This document shows positions 7,583-14,714 of a stretch of 19,458 bases of DNA, one piece after another (positions within the stretch are counted from its first letter, which is position 1; every line of letters begins with the position of its first letter). Source of the stretch: Bacteroidia bacterium (GTDB taxonomy: Bacteria > Bacteroidota > Bacteroidia > SpSt-205); the NCBI GenBank assembly GCA_025060275.1, contig JANXCJ010000023.1, forward strand, positions 1 to 19,458. The letters run 5' to 3'. The notes beneath the pieces were generated by a model, which made no database searches, was not told the DNA's origin, and saw only the letters and a program-made list of their open reading frames with translations. Both the position numbers and the translations under genes were made by a program.

Positions 7583-9550
7583 ATGAGTGGAATAAAAGAG
7601 CCTATAGTCCTCAGTGAATATACAGCCGCCTCTATCCAGGTGCTGGAAGGATTAGAGGCAGTCCGAAAGCGCCCTGCAATGTATATCGGAGATGTAGGTA
7701 TTCGGGGACTTCATCATCTAATTTTTGAAGTAGTGGATAACTCCATAGACGAGGCTATGGCAGGGCACTGCACAGAAATCAGCGTAACCCTCCACGCCGA
7801 TGGATATGTAACAGTAAAAGACAACGGAAGGGGCATCCCTGTGGATATTCACCCTACAGAAGGACGTTCTGCACTGGAGGTAGTCATGACCGTACTACAT
7901 GCTGGAGGCAAATTTGATAAGCGCACCTACAAAGTCTCTGGAGGACTGCATGGTGTAGGTGTATCCTGTGTAAATGCACTCTCCGAGCTTTTAGAAGCCC
8001 GAGTCTACCGAGATGGCAAAGTCTGGCTCCAAACCTATAAAAGAGGGATTCCACAAGCTCCCGTAAAGCCTATCGCATCTATCCCACCCAAACAAACAGG
8101 AACTGAAATCCGCTTCAAGCCTGACCCCTCTATTTTTTCTGATACCGAGTTTCAATTTGATATTGTTGCGAGCCGTTTGCGAGAGCTCGCCTATCTAAAT
8201 AAGGGAATTAAGATTTCTCTCAAAGATGAACGAGAAAAAGATGAGCAAGGACGCCCTCTCACCCGCATATTTCAATCAAAGGAAGGAATCACTGAATTCG
8301 TAAAATTCCTCAACCAAGGAAAGGAAACCCTTCATGAGCCTATATACATTGAAGGCACTGATCCAGAGCAACTTTATCACATAGAGGTAGCCCTGCAATA
8401 CAACGAGACTTTTAACGAAACCCTATACTCCTACGTCAATAATATCCGCACGCATGAGGGAGGCACGCATGTGATAGGGTTTCGCAAGGCTCTTACGCGC
8501 GTATTTAAGTCGTATGGGGAAAAGGAGGGGTTCTTCAGCAAAATTAAGTTTGAAGTCTCAGGAGATGACTTTAAGGAGGGGCTGACAGGCATAATTTCCG
8601 TGAAGGTGCCTGAGCCTCAATTTGAAGGTCAGACAAAGACAAAGCTTGGTAATTCAGAGGTCTCAGGGATCGTAGAGAGCATAGTAGGTAAAGCCTTAGC
8701 TGAGTACTTAGAAGAAAATCCCAAAGCAGCTCGCGCTATTCTTCAAAAAGTACTACTTGCTGCAGAAGCACGTTATGCAGCACGCAAAGCCCGAGAAATG
8801 GTACAGCGCAAGGGAGCCGCAGGAGCAGGTGGATTGCCCGGTAAACTCGCAGACTGCGCAAGTAAGGAACCGGAAATCTGCGAAATTTTCTTAGTAGAGG
8901 GGGACTCCGCTGGAGGCAGCGCTAAACAAGGACGCGATCGGCGCTTCCAAGCTATACTCCCTCTCCGAGGTAAAATCCTAAATGTAGAAAAAGCCCAGCT
9001 CTCAAAAGTTTATGAAAATGAGGAGATAAAGAACATAGCCATCGCATTAGGCATAGGTAAATTCGGCGCACAAGGCATTCATGAAGCAGACTTAGAAAAC
9101 TTACGCTATCACAAAGTTATCCTCATGACAGATGCAGACGTGGACGGTAGCCATATCCGAACCCTCTTACTCACCCTCTTCTACCGTTACATGCGCCCTC
9201 TTATTGAAAAAGGCCATCTTTATATTGCTCTGCCTCCTCTTTACTTAGTCAAGCGCGGTAACATTCACCGCTACTGCTGGGATGAAACTCAGCTGAAACA
9301 AGCAATAAATGAGCTGGGTAACGGAGATGAAAGCAAAGTAGTAGTCCAGCGTTACAAAGGCCTGGGAGAAATGAATCCCGAGCAGCTTTGGGAGACTACG
9401 ATGAATCCAGAGACCCGCACTCTGCAAAGGATATCCATAGAGGATGCAGCAGAAGCCGATGAAATTTTCTCCGTGCTTATGAGTAAGGAAGTAGCGCCTC
9501 GCAAACGGTTTATTGAGCAGAATGCCCGTTATGCCCGCTTAGACGTGTAG
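7583..9550 (+). CDS. gyrB: DNA gyrase subunit B
   Basis: A full-length 655-residue type IIA topoisomerase B subunit, the ATPase half of gyrase, which introduces negative supercoils. The GHKL ATPase shows 'VRKRPAMYIGD' (27-37), catalytic Glu49 in 'FEVVDN', Asp80 in 'KDNGRG' and 'GGLHGVG' (120-126). The TOPRIM domain shows 'EGDSAGG' starting at Glu439, 'LPLRGKILNVEKA' and 'TDADVDGSH' with Asp517/519/521. 'QRYKGLGEMNPEQLWETTM' near the C terminus is characteristic. The length is that of the short GyrB without the roughly 165-residue insert of enterobacteria, and the ending 'FIEQNARYA.LDV' is typical of GyrB rather than ParE. The start is fixed by a TAG stop directly before the ATG. The gene is followed by a hairpin (9562-9586) and a convergent small gene. 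Confidence 0.97.
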   Translation: MSGIKEPIVLSEYTAASIQVLEGLEAVRKRPAMYIGDVGIRGLHHLIFEVVDNSIDEAMAGHCTEISVTLHADGYVTVKDNGRGIPVDIHPTEGRSALEVVMTVLHAGGKFDKRTYKVSGGLHGVGVSCVNALSELLEARVYRDGKVWLQTYKRGIPQAPVKPIASIPPKQTGTEIRFKPDPSIFSDTEFQFDIVASRLRELAYLNKGIKISLKDEREKDEQGRPLTRIFQSKEGITEFVKFLNQGKETLHEPIYIEGTDPEQLYHIEVALQYNETFNETLYSYVNNIRTHEGGTHVIGFRKALTRVFKSYGEKEGFFSKIKFEVSGDDFKEGLTGIISVKVPEPQFEGQTKTKLGNSEVSGIVESIVGKALAEYLEENPKAARAILQKVLLAAEARYAARKAREMVQRKGAAGAGGLPGKLADCASKEPEICEIFLVEGDSAGGSAKQGRDRRFQAILPLRGKILNVEKAQLSKVYENEEIKNIAIALGIGKFGAQGIHEADLENLRYHKVILMTDADVDGSHIRTLLLTLFYRYMRPLIEKGHLYIALPPLYLVKRGNIHRYCWDETQLKQAINELGNGDESKVVVQRYKGLGEMNPEQLWETTMNPETRTLQRISIEDAAEADEIFSVLMSKEVAPRKRFIEQNARYARLDV

Positions 9551-9561
9551 GGCATCAGACC

Positions 9562-9586
9562 TTTCCCCTCAAGATAAAAGGGGAAA
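9562..9586. terminator. Hairpin between convergent gyrB and the Pro/Gln-rich gene
   Basis: Exact 8-bp arms TTTCCCCT (9562-9569) and AGGGGAAA (9579-9586) enclose a 9-nt loop. No clear T tract follows on either strand, so termination is inferred from its position between two 3' ends. A second copy of AGGGGAAA at 9594-9601 could compete for the left arm. Confidence 0.4.
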
Positions 9587-9601
9587 ATAAAGCAGGGGAA
9601 A

Positions 9602-9964
9602 TTACTGAGGTTTAGAAGGACTCTGCTGAGGCTTAGGAGGATTTTGGGGAGGTTGAGGAGGGGGTGTTCCAGGCCCTGTTTGCGGAGCAGACTTTTTCTG
9701 CGTGTCAACTTTGGTAGGCTTTACTGCAGGAGCAGTAACTGTGGGGGAAGTTTGTTGAGAGGATTGTTGAACCCCTCCTTGCGAGGGCTTATTCACCTGA
9801 GCAGGAGCAGGTTGGAGCTGTGGGGTAGTAGGCGAAGGTTTGCCCTCAGGCTGCTGTAGAGCAGGCTGCGTTGATTGATGAGAGGAAGGTTTTGTTGCTT
9901 GCTTTTCTGTCTGAGCCCAAAGGCCCAGTCCCATGCCCATGATGATTACAACGATGGTACGCAT
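9602..9964 (-). CDS. Small secreted Pro/Gln/Thr-rich protein, function unknown
   Basis: I do not recognise a family. From the ATG at 9964 the product has 120 residues: a short hydrophobic signal peptide (about 1-18, 'MRTIVVIIMGMGLGLWAQ'), then a tail made almost only of Pro, Gln, Ser, Thr and Lys with no Cys, most likely disordered and outside the cytoplasm. A TTG codon at 9985 would extend the frame by seven residues. The ATG is preferred because the signal peptide then begins properly and because a -7 element (9973-9980) sits between the two. The gene follows the TPR lipoprotein by 28 nt, and both products are predicted to be exported, so they may act together. Low-complexity tails of this kind can be spacers, wall-associated peptides or merely fast-evolving small proteins. 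Confidence 0.6.
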   Translation of the reverse strand: MRTIVVIIMGMGLGLWAQTEKQATKPSSHQSTQPALQQPEGKPSPTTPQLQPAPAQVNKPSQGGVQQSSQQTSPTVTAPAVKPTKVDTQKKSAPQTGPGTPPPQPPQNPPKPQQSPSKPQ

Positions 9965-9972
9965 ACGCCCTA

Positions 9973-9980
9973 CGAAAGTA
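9973..9980 (-). promoter_or_regulatory. -7 promoter element TACTTTCG for the Pro/Gln-rich gene
   Basis: One mismatch (seventh base C) to TAnnTTTG, with a T5 run upstream and 8 nt to the ATG at 9964. It lies downstream of the alternative TTG start at 9985, so a transcript from here could only use the ATG. Confidence 0.45.
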
Positions 9981-9992
9981 GCCAAAAATCTT

Positions 9993-11048
9993 CTACTTAG
10001 TAGTACGGCGATAGGAGGAAAAAACAGCTTTCAGCTCCCGCAGAGCATCCATTGCTTCTTTCATGGTAGAGTCTAAGAGGAGAGCCCGCTCGTATGCTTC
10101 AATTGCTTTGAGGGTATCTTTACGAAACTCAAATAAGCTACCTTTCATAAAATAGGCTTTGGCATCGTGCGGATTAAGCTCAGCCGCACGAGCAAAGTCA
10201 TCCAGCGCCCTATCATACTCCTTCAGGATATAGTAGACGTAGCCTCTGTTATAATGAGCCTGCGCATAAGAAGCATGGGCTAAAATAGCCTGCGTGTAGG
10301 CTTGAATGGCGTTCAAAGCAATAGAGGTCTGAACTTTCTTAGGTTCATTTCGTTTGATTGCGTCCTCTAGTTTCTTGAGATAATAATTCCCTAATTGAAA
10401 GTTGAGAAGCGGATCAAAGCGCCGGGTAACCCAATAAGGGTCCAGGTATCGCTTCTTGGCTATTTCGGGTTGGTTTAGAAGATTGAGATGCACATCGTAT
10501 AGGAATGTACGAGCTTTATCATAAGTAGAGTCTCTCTTAAGCGAGGCTTCCCAGTAATAAATTGCTTGTGGAATTTTACTCTGCATGTATGCCCACAAGC
10601 CAAGGGCCGACCAAAAGTCAGGGTTATTACTATCACTAGCAAGAGCCTGGGAAAAATGGCGATAAGCTTCTGTCCATCGGCGCTGCATAAGATATACTGA
10701 GCCTATCTTGTAATGAAGTTGAGGAGATGCCCCTCCTAATTCTATTGCACGCTGATAATTAGAAAGCGCGGCTTGATCTTCTCCCCTAGTATAATGATAA
10801 AAACCTTTCACCTCATAAAGAAAGGGTTGCATACTATCCTTCTGAATAGCTTTATTCAGAAGGCTGAATGCTTGCCCCGTATCACCTTGCTCAAAAGCCT
10901 TCAGGCTGGCATTTAGATAACCCTGCCAAGGGGTAGTATCAGAGCTGGACGAAGGGGGGGAAAGAGAACGCTCGGAGGGGAATTTGCAACCCACCCCCAC
11001 CCCGAGAATGAACAGCGCTCCCACAACTCTCCAACCGTAGCTTGCCAT
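9993..11048 (-). CDS. TPR-repeat lipoprotein
   Basis: A 351-residue protein with a lipoprotein-like signal (hydrophobic 8-20, Cys21 after 'GVG'; the -3 residue is Gly, so the lipobox is not ideal). A Ser/Pro-rich linker (25-40) follows, then tetratricopeptide repeats over about 43-150 and 240-340 ('AFEQGDTGQAFSLLNKAI', 'YNRGYVYYILKEYDRALDDF', 'AIEAYERALLLDS'). The middle (about 175-240) is a divergent helical part. It is probably an envelope scaffold protein that binds other proteins; no enzyme motif is seen. The start lies 136 bp inside folK in another frame. It is nonetheless supported by the signal peptide beginning at this Met and by a -7 element 3 nt upstream. The Pro/Gln-rich secreted gene follows. 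Confidence 0.8.
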   Translation of the reverse strand: MASYGWRVVGALFILGVGVGCKFPSERSLSPPSSSSDTTPWQGYLNASLKAFEQGDTGQAFSLLNKAIQKDSMQPFLYEVKGFYHYTRGEDQAALSNYQRAIELGGASPQLHYKIGSVYLMQRRWTEAYRHFSQALASDSNNPDFWSALGLWAYMQSKIPQAIYYWEASLKRDSTYDKARTFLYDVHLNLLNQPEIAKKRYLDPYWVTRRFDPLLNFQLGNYYLKKLEDAIKRNEPKKVQTSIALNAIQAYTQAILAHASYAQAHYNRGYVYYILKEYDRALDDFARAAELNPHDAKAYFMKGSLFEFRKDTLKAIEAYERALLLDSTMKEAMDALRELKAVFSSYRRTTK

Positions 11049-11461
11049 CGGCGAAGGTAAAAATACGGCGCTATATCTTTCCAGGGCCCTAATACAAAAG
11101 CCCTATAGGGTATCCAGGGATGGGGCAGAATAAGAAAAGATGTATTCCGAACCTCCTCTCCATAAGCAAGTAAGTCTAAATCTATGACCCGAGCACCCCA
11201 GTGGGGCCTCAAGGTTTCAGGGCGCCCTAAGCGCCTTTCCACACTCTGTAATACTTTCAGCAACTCTTCTGGAGAAAAGTCTGTACTTACCTCCCAGACA
11301 GCATTGAGGTAAAGAGGTTGATCTACTCTCCCCCACGGTAAAGTCTCATATACCGGAGAGCTTCGTACTACTTCCACCTGGCTCTCTTGCAAGTACCGCC
11401 AAGCCTGCAGAAGGGCCTGCCAGCGATCTCCCAGATTAGTTCCTACGCCTATGAAGATCAT
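10913..11461 (-). CDS. folK: 2-amino-4-hydroxy-6-hydroxymethyldihydropteridine pyrophosphokinase (HPPK)
   Basis: A 182-residue folate-pathway enzyme that transfers pyrophosphate from ATP to 6-hydroxymethyl-7,8-dihydropterin. Visible are 'GVGTNLGDR' (5-13), 'SSPVYETLPWG' (34-44), 'QPLYLNAV' (48-55), and the HPPK signature region 'RPHWGARVIDLDLL' (85-98) with the metal-binding Asp94/Asp96, then 'LPHPWIPYRAFVL' (112-124). The family core ends near residue 150. The remaining 32 residues are Pro/Leu-rich with no known counterpart, and they arise because the frame stays open through the start of the TPR lipoprotein gene (136-bp overlap). The start overlaps the tktC stop by 4 bp (ATGA), so it is the third gene of the tktN-tktC-folK unit. 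No -7 element lies just upstream. Confidence 0.93.
   Translation of the reverse strand: MIFIGVGTNLGDRWQALLQAWRYLQESQVEVVRSSPVYETLPWGRVDQPLYLNAVWEVSTDFSPEELLKVLQSVERRLGRPETLRPHWGARVIDLDLLAYGEEVRNTSFLILPHPWIPYRAFVLGPWKDIAPYFYLRRWQATVGELWERCSFSGWGWVANSPPSVLFPPLRPALILPLGRVI
11052..11059 (-). promoter_or_regulatory. -7 promoter element TACCTTCG for the TPR lipoprotein gene
   Basis: One mismatch (seventh base C) to TAnnTTTG, preceded by a T run and ending 3 nt before the ATG. It lies inside folK coding sequence and would give a transcript starting at or next to the start codon. Confidence 0.4.
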
Positions 11462-12420
11462 TTCTTCCTTTCAATAGCATATTTCACTGCAGATGCAATA
11501 TGAGAAGCTGTCAAACCATACTTTTCCATGAGTTCATGGGGCTTACCGCTCTCTCCGAATGTATCTTTCACAGCTACTCTCACTACATAACGAGGACAAT
11601 AGGAAGTTGCTACATAACTGATAATATCACCTAATCCATTGTAAATCTGATGTTCTTCCGCAGTAACGACAACATTCGTACGCTCTAACCATTCCACTAT
11701 GCCCTCCACATCTATGGGCTTGAGAGTATGAACATTTACAACAGCTACGGAGACACCCTGCTCCTCAAGCATGTAGCTTGCTTGTAAAGCCTGCCAAACC
11801 ATGTGGCCCGTAGCAAATATTACTCCCTCCTTTCCCTCTAAAAGAACCTGTACCTTTCCAATCTTGAAGGAGGGGTCTTCGGTAGGAGTAAAATTAGGCA
11901 TTACTGGGCGCCCGAAACGCAAATAAACGGGCCCCTCCCACTCCGCAGCTGCAAGGGTAGCCAAACGAGTTTGATTGTAATCACACGGACAAACTACAGT
12001 CATGCCAGGAAGTCCTCGCATAAGCCCGATATCCTCCAACATTTGATGAGTGGCACCATCCTCCCCCAAAGTGAGACCCGCATGAGAAGCGGCAATTTTC
12101 ACATTCTTTCCTGAATAGCATATACTCTGGCGAACCTGGTCATACACCCTTCCCGTGGCAAAATTCGCAAAGGTACCCACAAAAGGGATGAATCCCATCG
12201 TAGCTAAACCCGCCGCCACTCCTATCATATTTGCCTCTGCTACCCCACACTGAAAAAATCTTTCAGGAAACTTCTGGGCAAAAGCATCCATTTTCACAGA
12301 ACTCGCAAGGTCAGCGGCTAAGGCTACTATTTTAGGGTTCTTCTGGGCTGCCTCCAAAAGTCCCACACCGAAACCAGAACGCGTATCCTTACTCCCTGTA
12401 TCAACAAATCGCACTCGCAT
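11458..12420 (-). CDS. Transketolase C-terminal subunit
   Basis: A 320-residue protein made of the pyrimidine-binding and C-terminal domains of transketolase, encoded apart from the N-terminal half. Seen are 'CGVAEANMIGVAAGLA' (58-73), with Glu62 as the residue that activates the thiamine diphosphate aminopyrimidine, and 'SHAGLTLGEDGATHQ' (112-126) with the substrate-site His113. With the N-terminal subunit it should move two-carbon units between sugar phosphates in the non-oxidative pentose phosphate pathway. It starts 4 nt after the tktN stop, so equal translation of the two subunits is likely. Split transketolases are known in archaea and many Bacteroidota. A TACTTTGG box 15 nt upstream is too far for the pattern seen at other genes. 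Confidence 0.92.
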   Translation of the reverse strand: MRVRFVDTGSKDTRSGFGVGLLEAAQKNPKIVALAADLASSVKMDAFAQKFPERFFQCGVAEANMIGVAAGLATMGFIPFVGTFANFATGRVYDQVRQSICYSGKNVKIAASHAGLTLGEDGATHQMLEDIGLMRGLPGMTVVCPCDYNQTRLATLAAAEWEGPVYLRFGRPVMPNFTPTEDPSFKIGKVQVLLEGKEGVIFATGHMVWQALQASYMLEEQGVSVAVVNVHTLKPIDVEGIVEWLERTNVVVTAEEHQIYNGLGDIISYVATSYCPRYVVRVAVKDTFGESGKPHELMEKYGLTASHIASAVKYAIERKK

Positions 12421-12424
12421 TCAC

Positions 12425-13270
12425 TCAATAGTCAGCCAAAGTACAAGGGAGCTGCCTAAGAGCTCTTTCATACTCGTGAGAGTTAGGAGGCTTCCCATGC
12501 CAGCGATGATCATTTTCCATAAAATCTACGCCTTTCCCCATCGTAGTGTAAGCAATAATTATGACAGGCTTTCCCTTTTCGCAGCGGGCTGTAGCTTCTT
12601 GGAGGGTTTCCAGGATAGAGGGGAAGTGGTGAGGTTCTTTCAAAGAGACGACCTCCCAGCCGAATGCCTTCCACTTATCCTCCATCGGGTCTGTATTGAG
12701 AACCTCGCGAGTGTCTCCATCTATCTGCTTGTAATTTCTATCCATAATTACAATCAGATTATCCACACGATGATGACTAGCGAAGAGGGCTGCCTCCCAG
12801 ATTTGCCCTTCGTTAGCCTCTCCATCCCCAATCATCACATACACTTTATAGGGGTCTCTCGTGAGCTTCTTACCTAGGGCTATGCCTATACCGACTGAAA
12901 GTCCTTGCCCTAAGGAACCCGTCGCAACACGCACACCGGGCAAGCCTTCTTTAGTAGCAGGGTGCCCTTGTAGGCGACTATCAATACGACGAAAGGTAGA
13001 TAGCTCTGCCATAGGAAAGTATCCTCTACGAGCCAGTACCGCATACCATGCCGCACAAATATGCCCATTAGAAAGTATGAATACATCCTCCCCTAACCCT
13101 GCGGCAGAAAAAGTAGAAGGATTGTGCCGCATATGTGCAAAATATAAAGCTACTAGAATGTCTGTAGCCCCTAACGCGCCCCCAGGATGTCCAGACTGCG
13201 CCTCATATACCATCCGAACTACATCCCTACGAATCTGAGCAGCCACCCGCTCTAACTCTTTCACCTCCAT
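12425..13270 (-). CDS. Transketolase N-terminal subunit
   Basis: A 281-residue thiamine diphosphate-binding half of transketolase. Numbered from the ATG at 13270, it has 'SGHPGG' (26-31), 'SNGH' (67-70), 'GSLGQGLSVGIG' (118-129) and the ThDP/Mg motif 'GDGEANEG' (148-155) with Asp149 and Asn153. It pairs with the protein encoded just downstream. A TTG at 13277-13279 would add three residues, but that TTG is part of a perfect -7 element and would lie upstream of any transcript from it, so the ATG is the better start. It is first gene of the tktN-tktC-folK unit. Dihydroxyacetone synthase or 1-deoxyxylulose synthase are less likely, given the separate C-terminal partner with transketolase motifs. 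Confidence 0.92.
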   Translation of the reverse strand: MEVKELERVAAQIRRDVVRMVYEAQSGHPGGALGATDILVALYFAHMRHNPSTFSAAGLGEDVFILSNGHICAAWYAVLARRGYFPMAELSTFRRIDSRLQGHPATKEGLPGVRVATGSLGQGLSVGIGIALGKKLTRDPYKVYVMIGDGEANEGQIWEAALFASHHRVDNLIVIMDRNYKQIDGDTREVLNTDPMEDKWKAFGWEVVSLKEPHHFPSILETLQEATARCEKGKPVIIIAYTTMGKGVDFMENDHRWHGKPPNSHEYERALRQLPCTLADY

Positions 13271-13276
13271 CCTGCT

Positions 13277-13284
13277 CAAATTTA
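13277..13284 (-). promoter_or_regulatory. -7 promoter element TAAATTTG for tktN-tktC-folK
   Basis: A perfect match to TAnnTTTG on the minus strand, 6 nt before the ATG at 13270. It decides the start of tktN against the TTG at 13279. Confidence 0.6.
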
Positions 13285-13354
13285 TACCAAACCTAAACCC
13301 TGACTAGAGGGCTCAAGCATGCCTGGCAAACTACAGCTTACATACAGATAAACC

Positions 13355-14623
13355 TTAGGTTTTCATCTTTTTCCTCTTCGCAGCCGGAAAAAGCACATTA
13401 TTTAGAATAAGGCGATAGCCGGGTGAAGTAGGATACTTGCTTACATCTGTAGGCGGCTCCTCTACAAAGTGTTGATAATCCTCTGGATCATGACCCCCAT
13501 AAAAGGTCCAAAAACCCCGCCCCAAAATTCCGTGTATGTAGCGTGCCTCCGAAAGATTGGCTGCCTCTCCCATTACTACTACATTAGGCTTGAGTAGGCT
13601 CACCTCATAAGCCGTCGTTTGACCATAAAAACCCTTAATCACGCTTCTATGATTCTGACAAAGCATAGTAGGAATGGGATCCCACTTCGCAGAAAATTCA
13701 CGCAAGGTGAAGTAATCTTGATCTTCTCTCACATTTCTCCTTCGCTCCCCTGTATCAATGTCCGAAAACTCGTAATCATAGGGATTGAGACGAAGTGTGA
13801 AGTTTTCAAAGGCTATGCAGGAGGCATAATTTAGCTTCGTGTTAGCAAGGGGATCGTAAGGAGTACCATCATAAATCTCACTTACAATATCTATTCCTTC
13901 GCTGGCTAAGGCAATATCATAGGTATCCGTAGCAGAGCACATGGCAAAAAGGAACCCTCCATTCTGAACCCATTCACGAAGTTTTTTGACCACAGCTAAC
14001 TTAAGACTGGGCACCCGACCAAAACCCCACTTTGCGGTAATAGCTGTCTGCTCCCTCACCATCGCTTTGTACCAAGGCTTATCTTTGAAGGAAATAAACT
14101 TCCCATACTGTCCTGTAAAGTCTTCATGATGCAGATGAACCCAATCATACTCTCGCAGTTTCCCTCCTAATACCTCCTCATCATATATGATGTCGTAAGG
14201 AATCTCCGCATATAGGAGTACTAACTGGACAGCATCATCCCAGGGCTCAGAAGATTGAGGAGCATACACAGCGATTCGGGGGGCTTTCTCCAAGCGAACT
14301 ACATCCATATTAACTTCGGGCTTAGCTATGTAAGCTAAAAGCTCCCCATATTCTGATAGGGAAAGAGATTGAAAAGAAATTTCTCGTCTTTGCAATTCCA
14401 TCTGAGCCCATCCCATATCTAAGAAAGCAAAGCTGCCCCCTCTATAGTTGAGAAGCCAATCTACTGGCACACCCTTCGTAAGGAGGGCATACACTAGTCC
14501 ATATGCGCGCAGGTGTTGTTTCTGACTCTCATCCATCGGTATGAGGATATATTGAGCTGACAGCCTGCTCCAGAAAACTACCCCCACCCAAAGCCAGTAA
14601 AACATCCTTCTTTCCCATTCCAT
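13355..14623 (-). CDS. Bacteroidota conserved secreted protein (often mislabelled 'asparagine synthetase B')
   Basis: A 422-residue exported protein. From the ATG at 14623 a hydrophobic signal peptide spans about 7-23 (cleavage likely after 'RLSA'). Then come the hallmarks of a family I know only from Bacteroidota: 'YILIPMDESQKQHLRAYG', 'WLLNYRGGSF', 'LEKAPRIAVYAP', 'PWDDAVQLVL', 'YDWVHLHHEDFTGQYGKF', 'GGFLFAMCSATDTYDIAL' (Cys229), 'FSAKWDPIPTMLCQNH', 'GEARYIHG'-like residues, 'FYGGHDPEDYQH' and a C-terminal 'SPGYRLILNNVLFPAAK'. Database entries often call it asparagine synthetase B, but neither the N-terminal nucleophile Cys nor the synthetase ATP site is present, and the protein is secreted. 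The layout suggests a class I amidotransferase-like Rossmann fold. Function is unknown. A TTG at 14659 lies upstream of the -7 element and is rejected as the start. Confidence 0.8.
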   Translation of the reverse strand: MEWERRMFYWLWVGVVFWSRLSAQYILIPMDESQKQHLRAYGLVYALLTKGVPVDWLLNYRGGSFAFLDMGWAQMELQRREISFQSLSLSEYGELLAYIAKPEVNMDVVRLEKAPRIAVYAPQSSEPWDDAVQLVLLYAEIPYDIIYDEEVLGGKLREYDWVHLHHEDFTGQYGKFISFKDKPWYKAMVREQTAITAKWGFGRVPSLKLAVVKKLREWVQNGGFLFAMCSATDTYDIALASEGIDIVSEIYDGTPYDPLANTKLNYASCIAFENFTLRLNPYDYEFSDIDTGERRRNVREDQDYFTLREFSAKWDPIPTMLCQNHRSVIKGFYGQTTAYEVSLLKPNVVVMGEAANLSEARYIHGILGRGFWTFYGGHDPEDYQHFVEEPPTDVSKYPTSPGYRLILNNVLFPAAKRKKMKT

Positions 14624-14628
14624 ACCTA

Positions 14629-14636
14629 CAAATATA
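14629..14636 (-). promoter_or_regulatory. -7 promoter element TATATTTG for the secreted-protein gene
   Basis: A perfect match to TAnnTTTG, 5 nt before the ATG at 14623. A start at the upstream TTG (14659) would put this promoter inside the coding sequence. Confidence 0.6.
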
Positions 14637-14679
14637 CTCCTAAACGCTTCATCCTTCAACCTAACTGAAAGCTATGAGC

Positions 14680-14708
14680 AAAAAAGGGGACTTAGTTTCC
14701 ACACCCCC
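14680..14708 (-). terminator. Possible intrinsic terminator after the MBOAT gene
   Basis: On the minus strand, six bases after the MBOAT stop, GGGG (14705-14708) can pair with CCCC (14686-14689) across a loop of about 15 nt, followed at once by six T (14680-14685). The stem is short, so this is only a candidate. Confidence 0.35.
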
Positions 14709-14714
14709 AGTTCG

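Noticed and set aside
9644..9859. Arg/Leu-rich frame opposite the Pro/Gln-rich gene
   Set aside because: It is the complement of Pro/Gln-rich codons; the composition is a by-product of the other strand, which has a signal peptide and promoter element.
10913..11040. Frameshift in folK as the cause of its long tail
   Set aside because: The HPPK core is complete in one frame and the TPR gene is complete in the other, each with its own end signals. A real overlap is the simpler reading, though resequencing would settle it.
12424..12425. Split transketolase as a broken gene
   Set aside because: Both halves begin and end cleanly at the domain border with a 4-nt gap; separately encoded halves are a known normal form in Bacteroidota and archaea.
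12436..12443. TACTTTGG (minus strand) upstream of tktC as an internal promoter
   Set aside because: It has one mismatch, lies 15 nt from the start, outside the 3-10 nt pattern, and is within tktN coding sequence 4 nt from a coupled gene. Single-mismatch hits are common by chance.
12476..13238. Two long frames (133 and 125 residues) on the plus strand opposite tktN
   Set aside because: They lie wholly antisense to a clear transketolase gene, have no promoter element or recognisable motifs, and have shadow-like composition.
13350..13362. AAACC-TTA-GGTTT palindrome with the secreted-protein stop codon in its loop
   Set aside because: The stem is only 5 bp and no T tract follows. A similar small palindrome at 9993-10003 overlaps the TPR stop, but both look like chance.
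13355..14623. Identity as asparagine synthetase
   Set aside because: No N-terminal Cys nucleophile, no PP-loop ATP motif, and a secretion signal; only the database habit supports the name.
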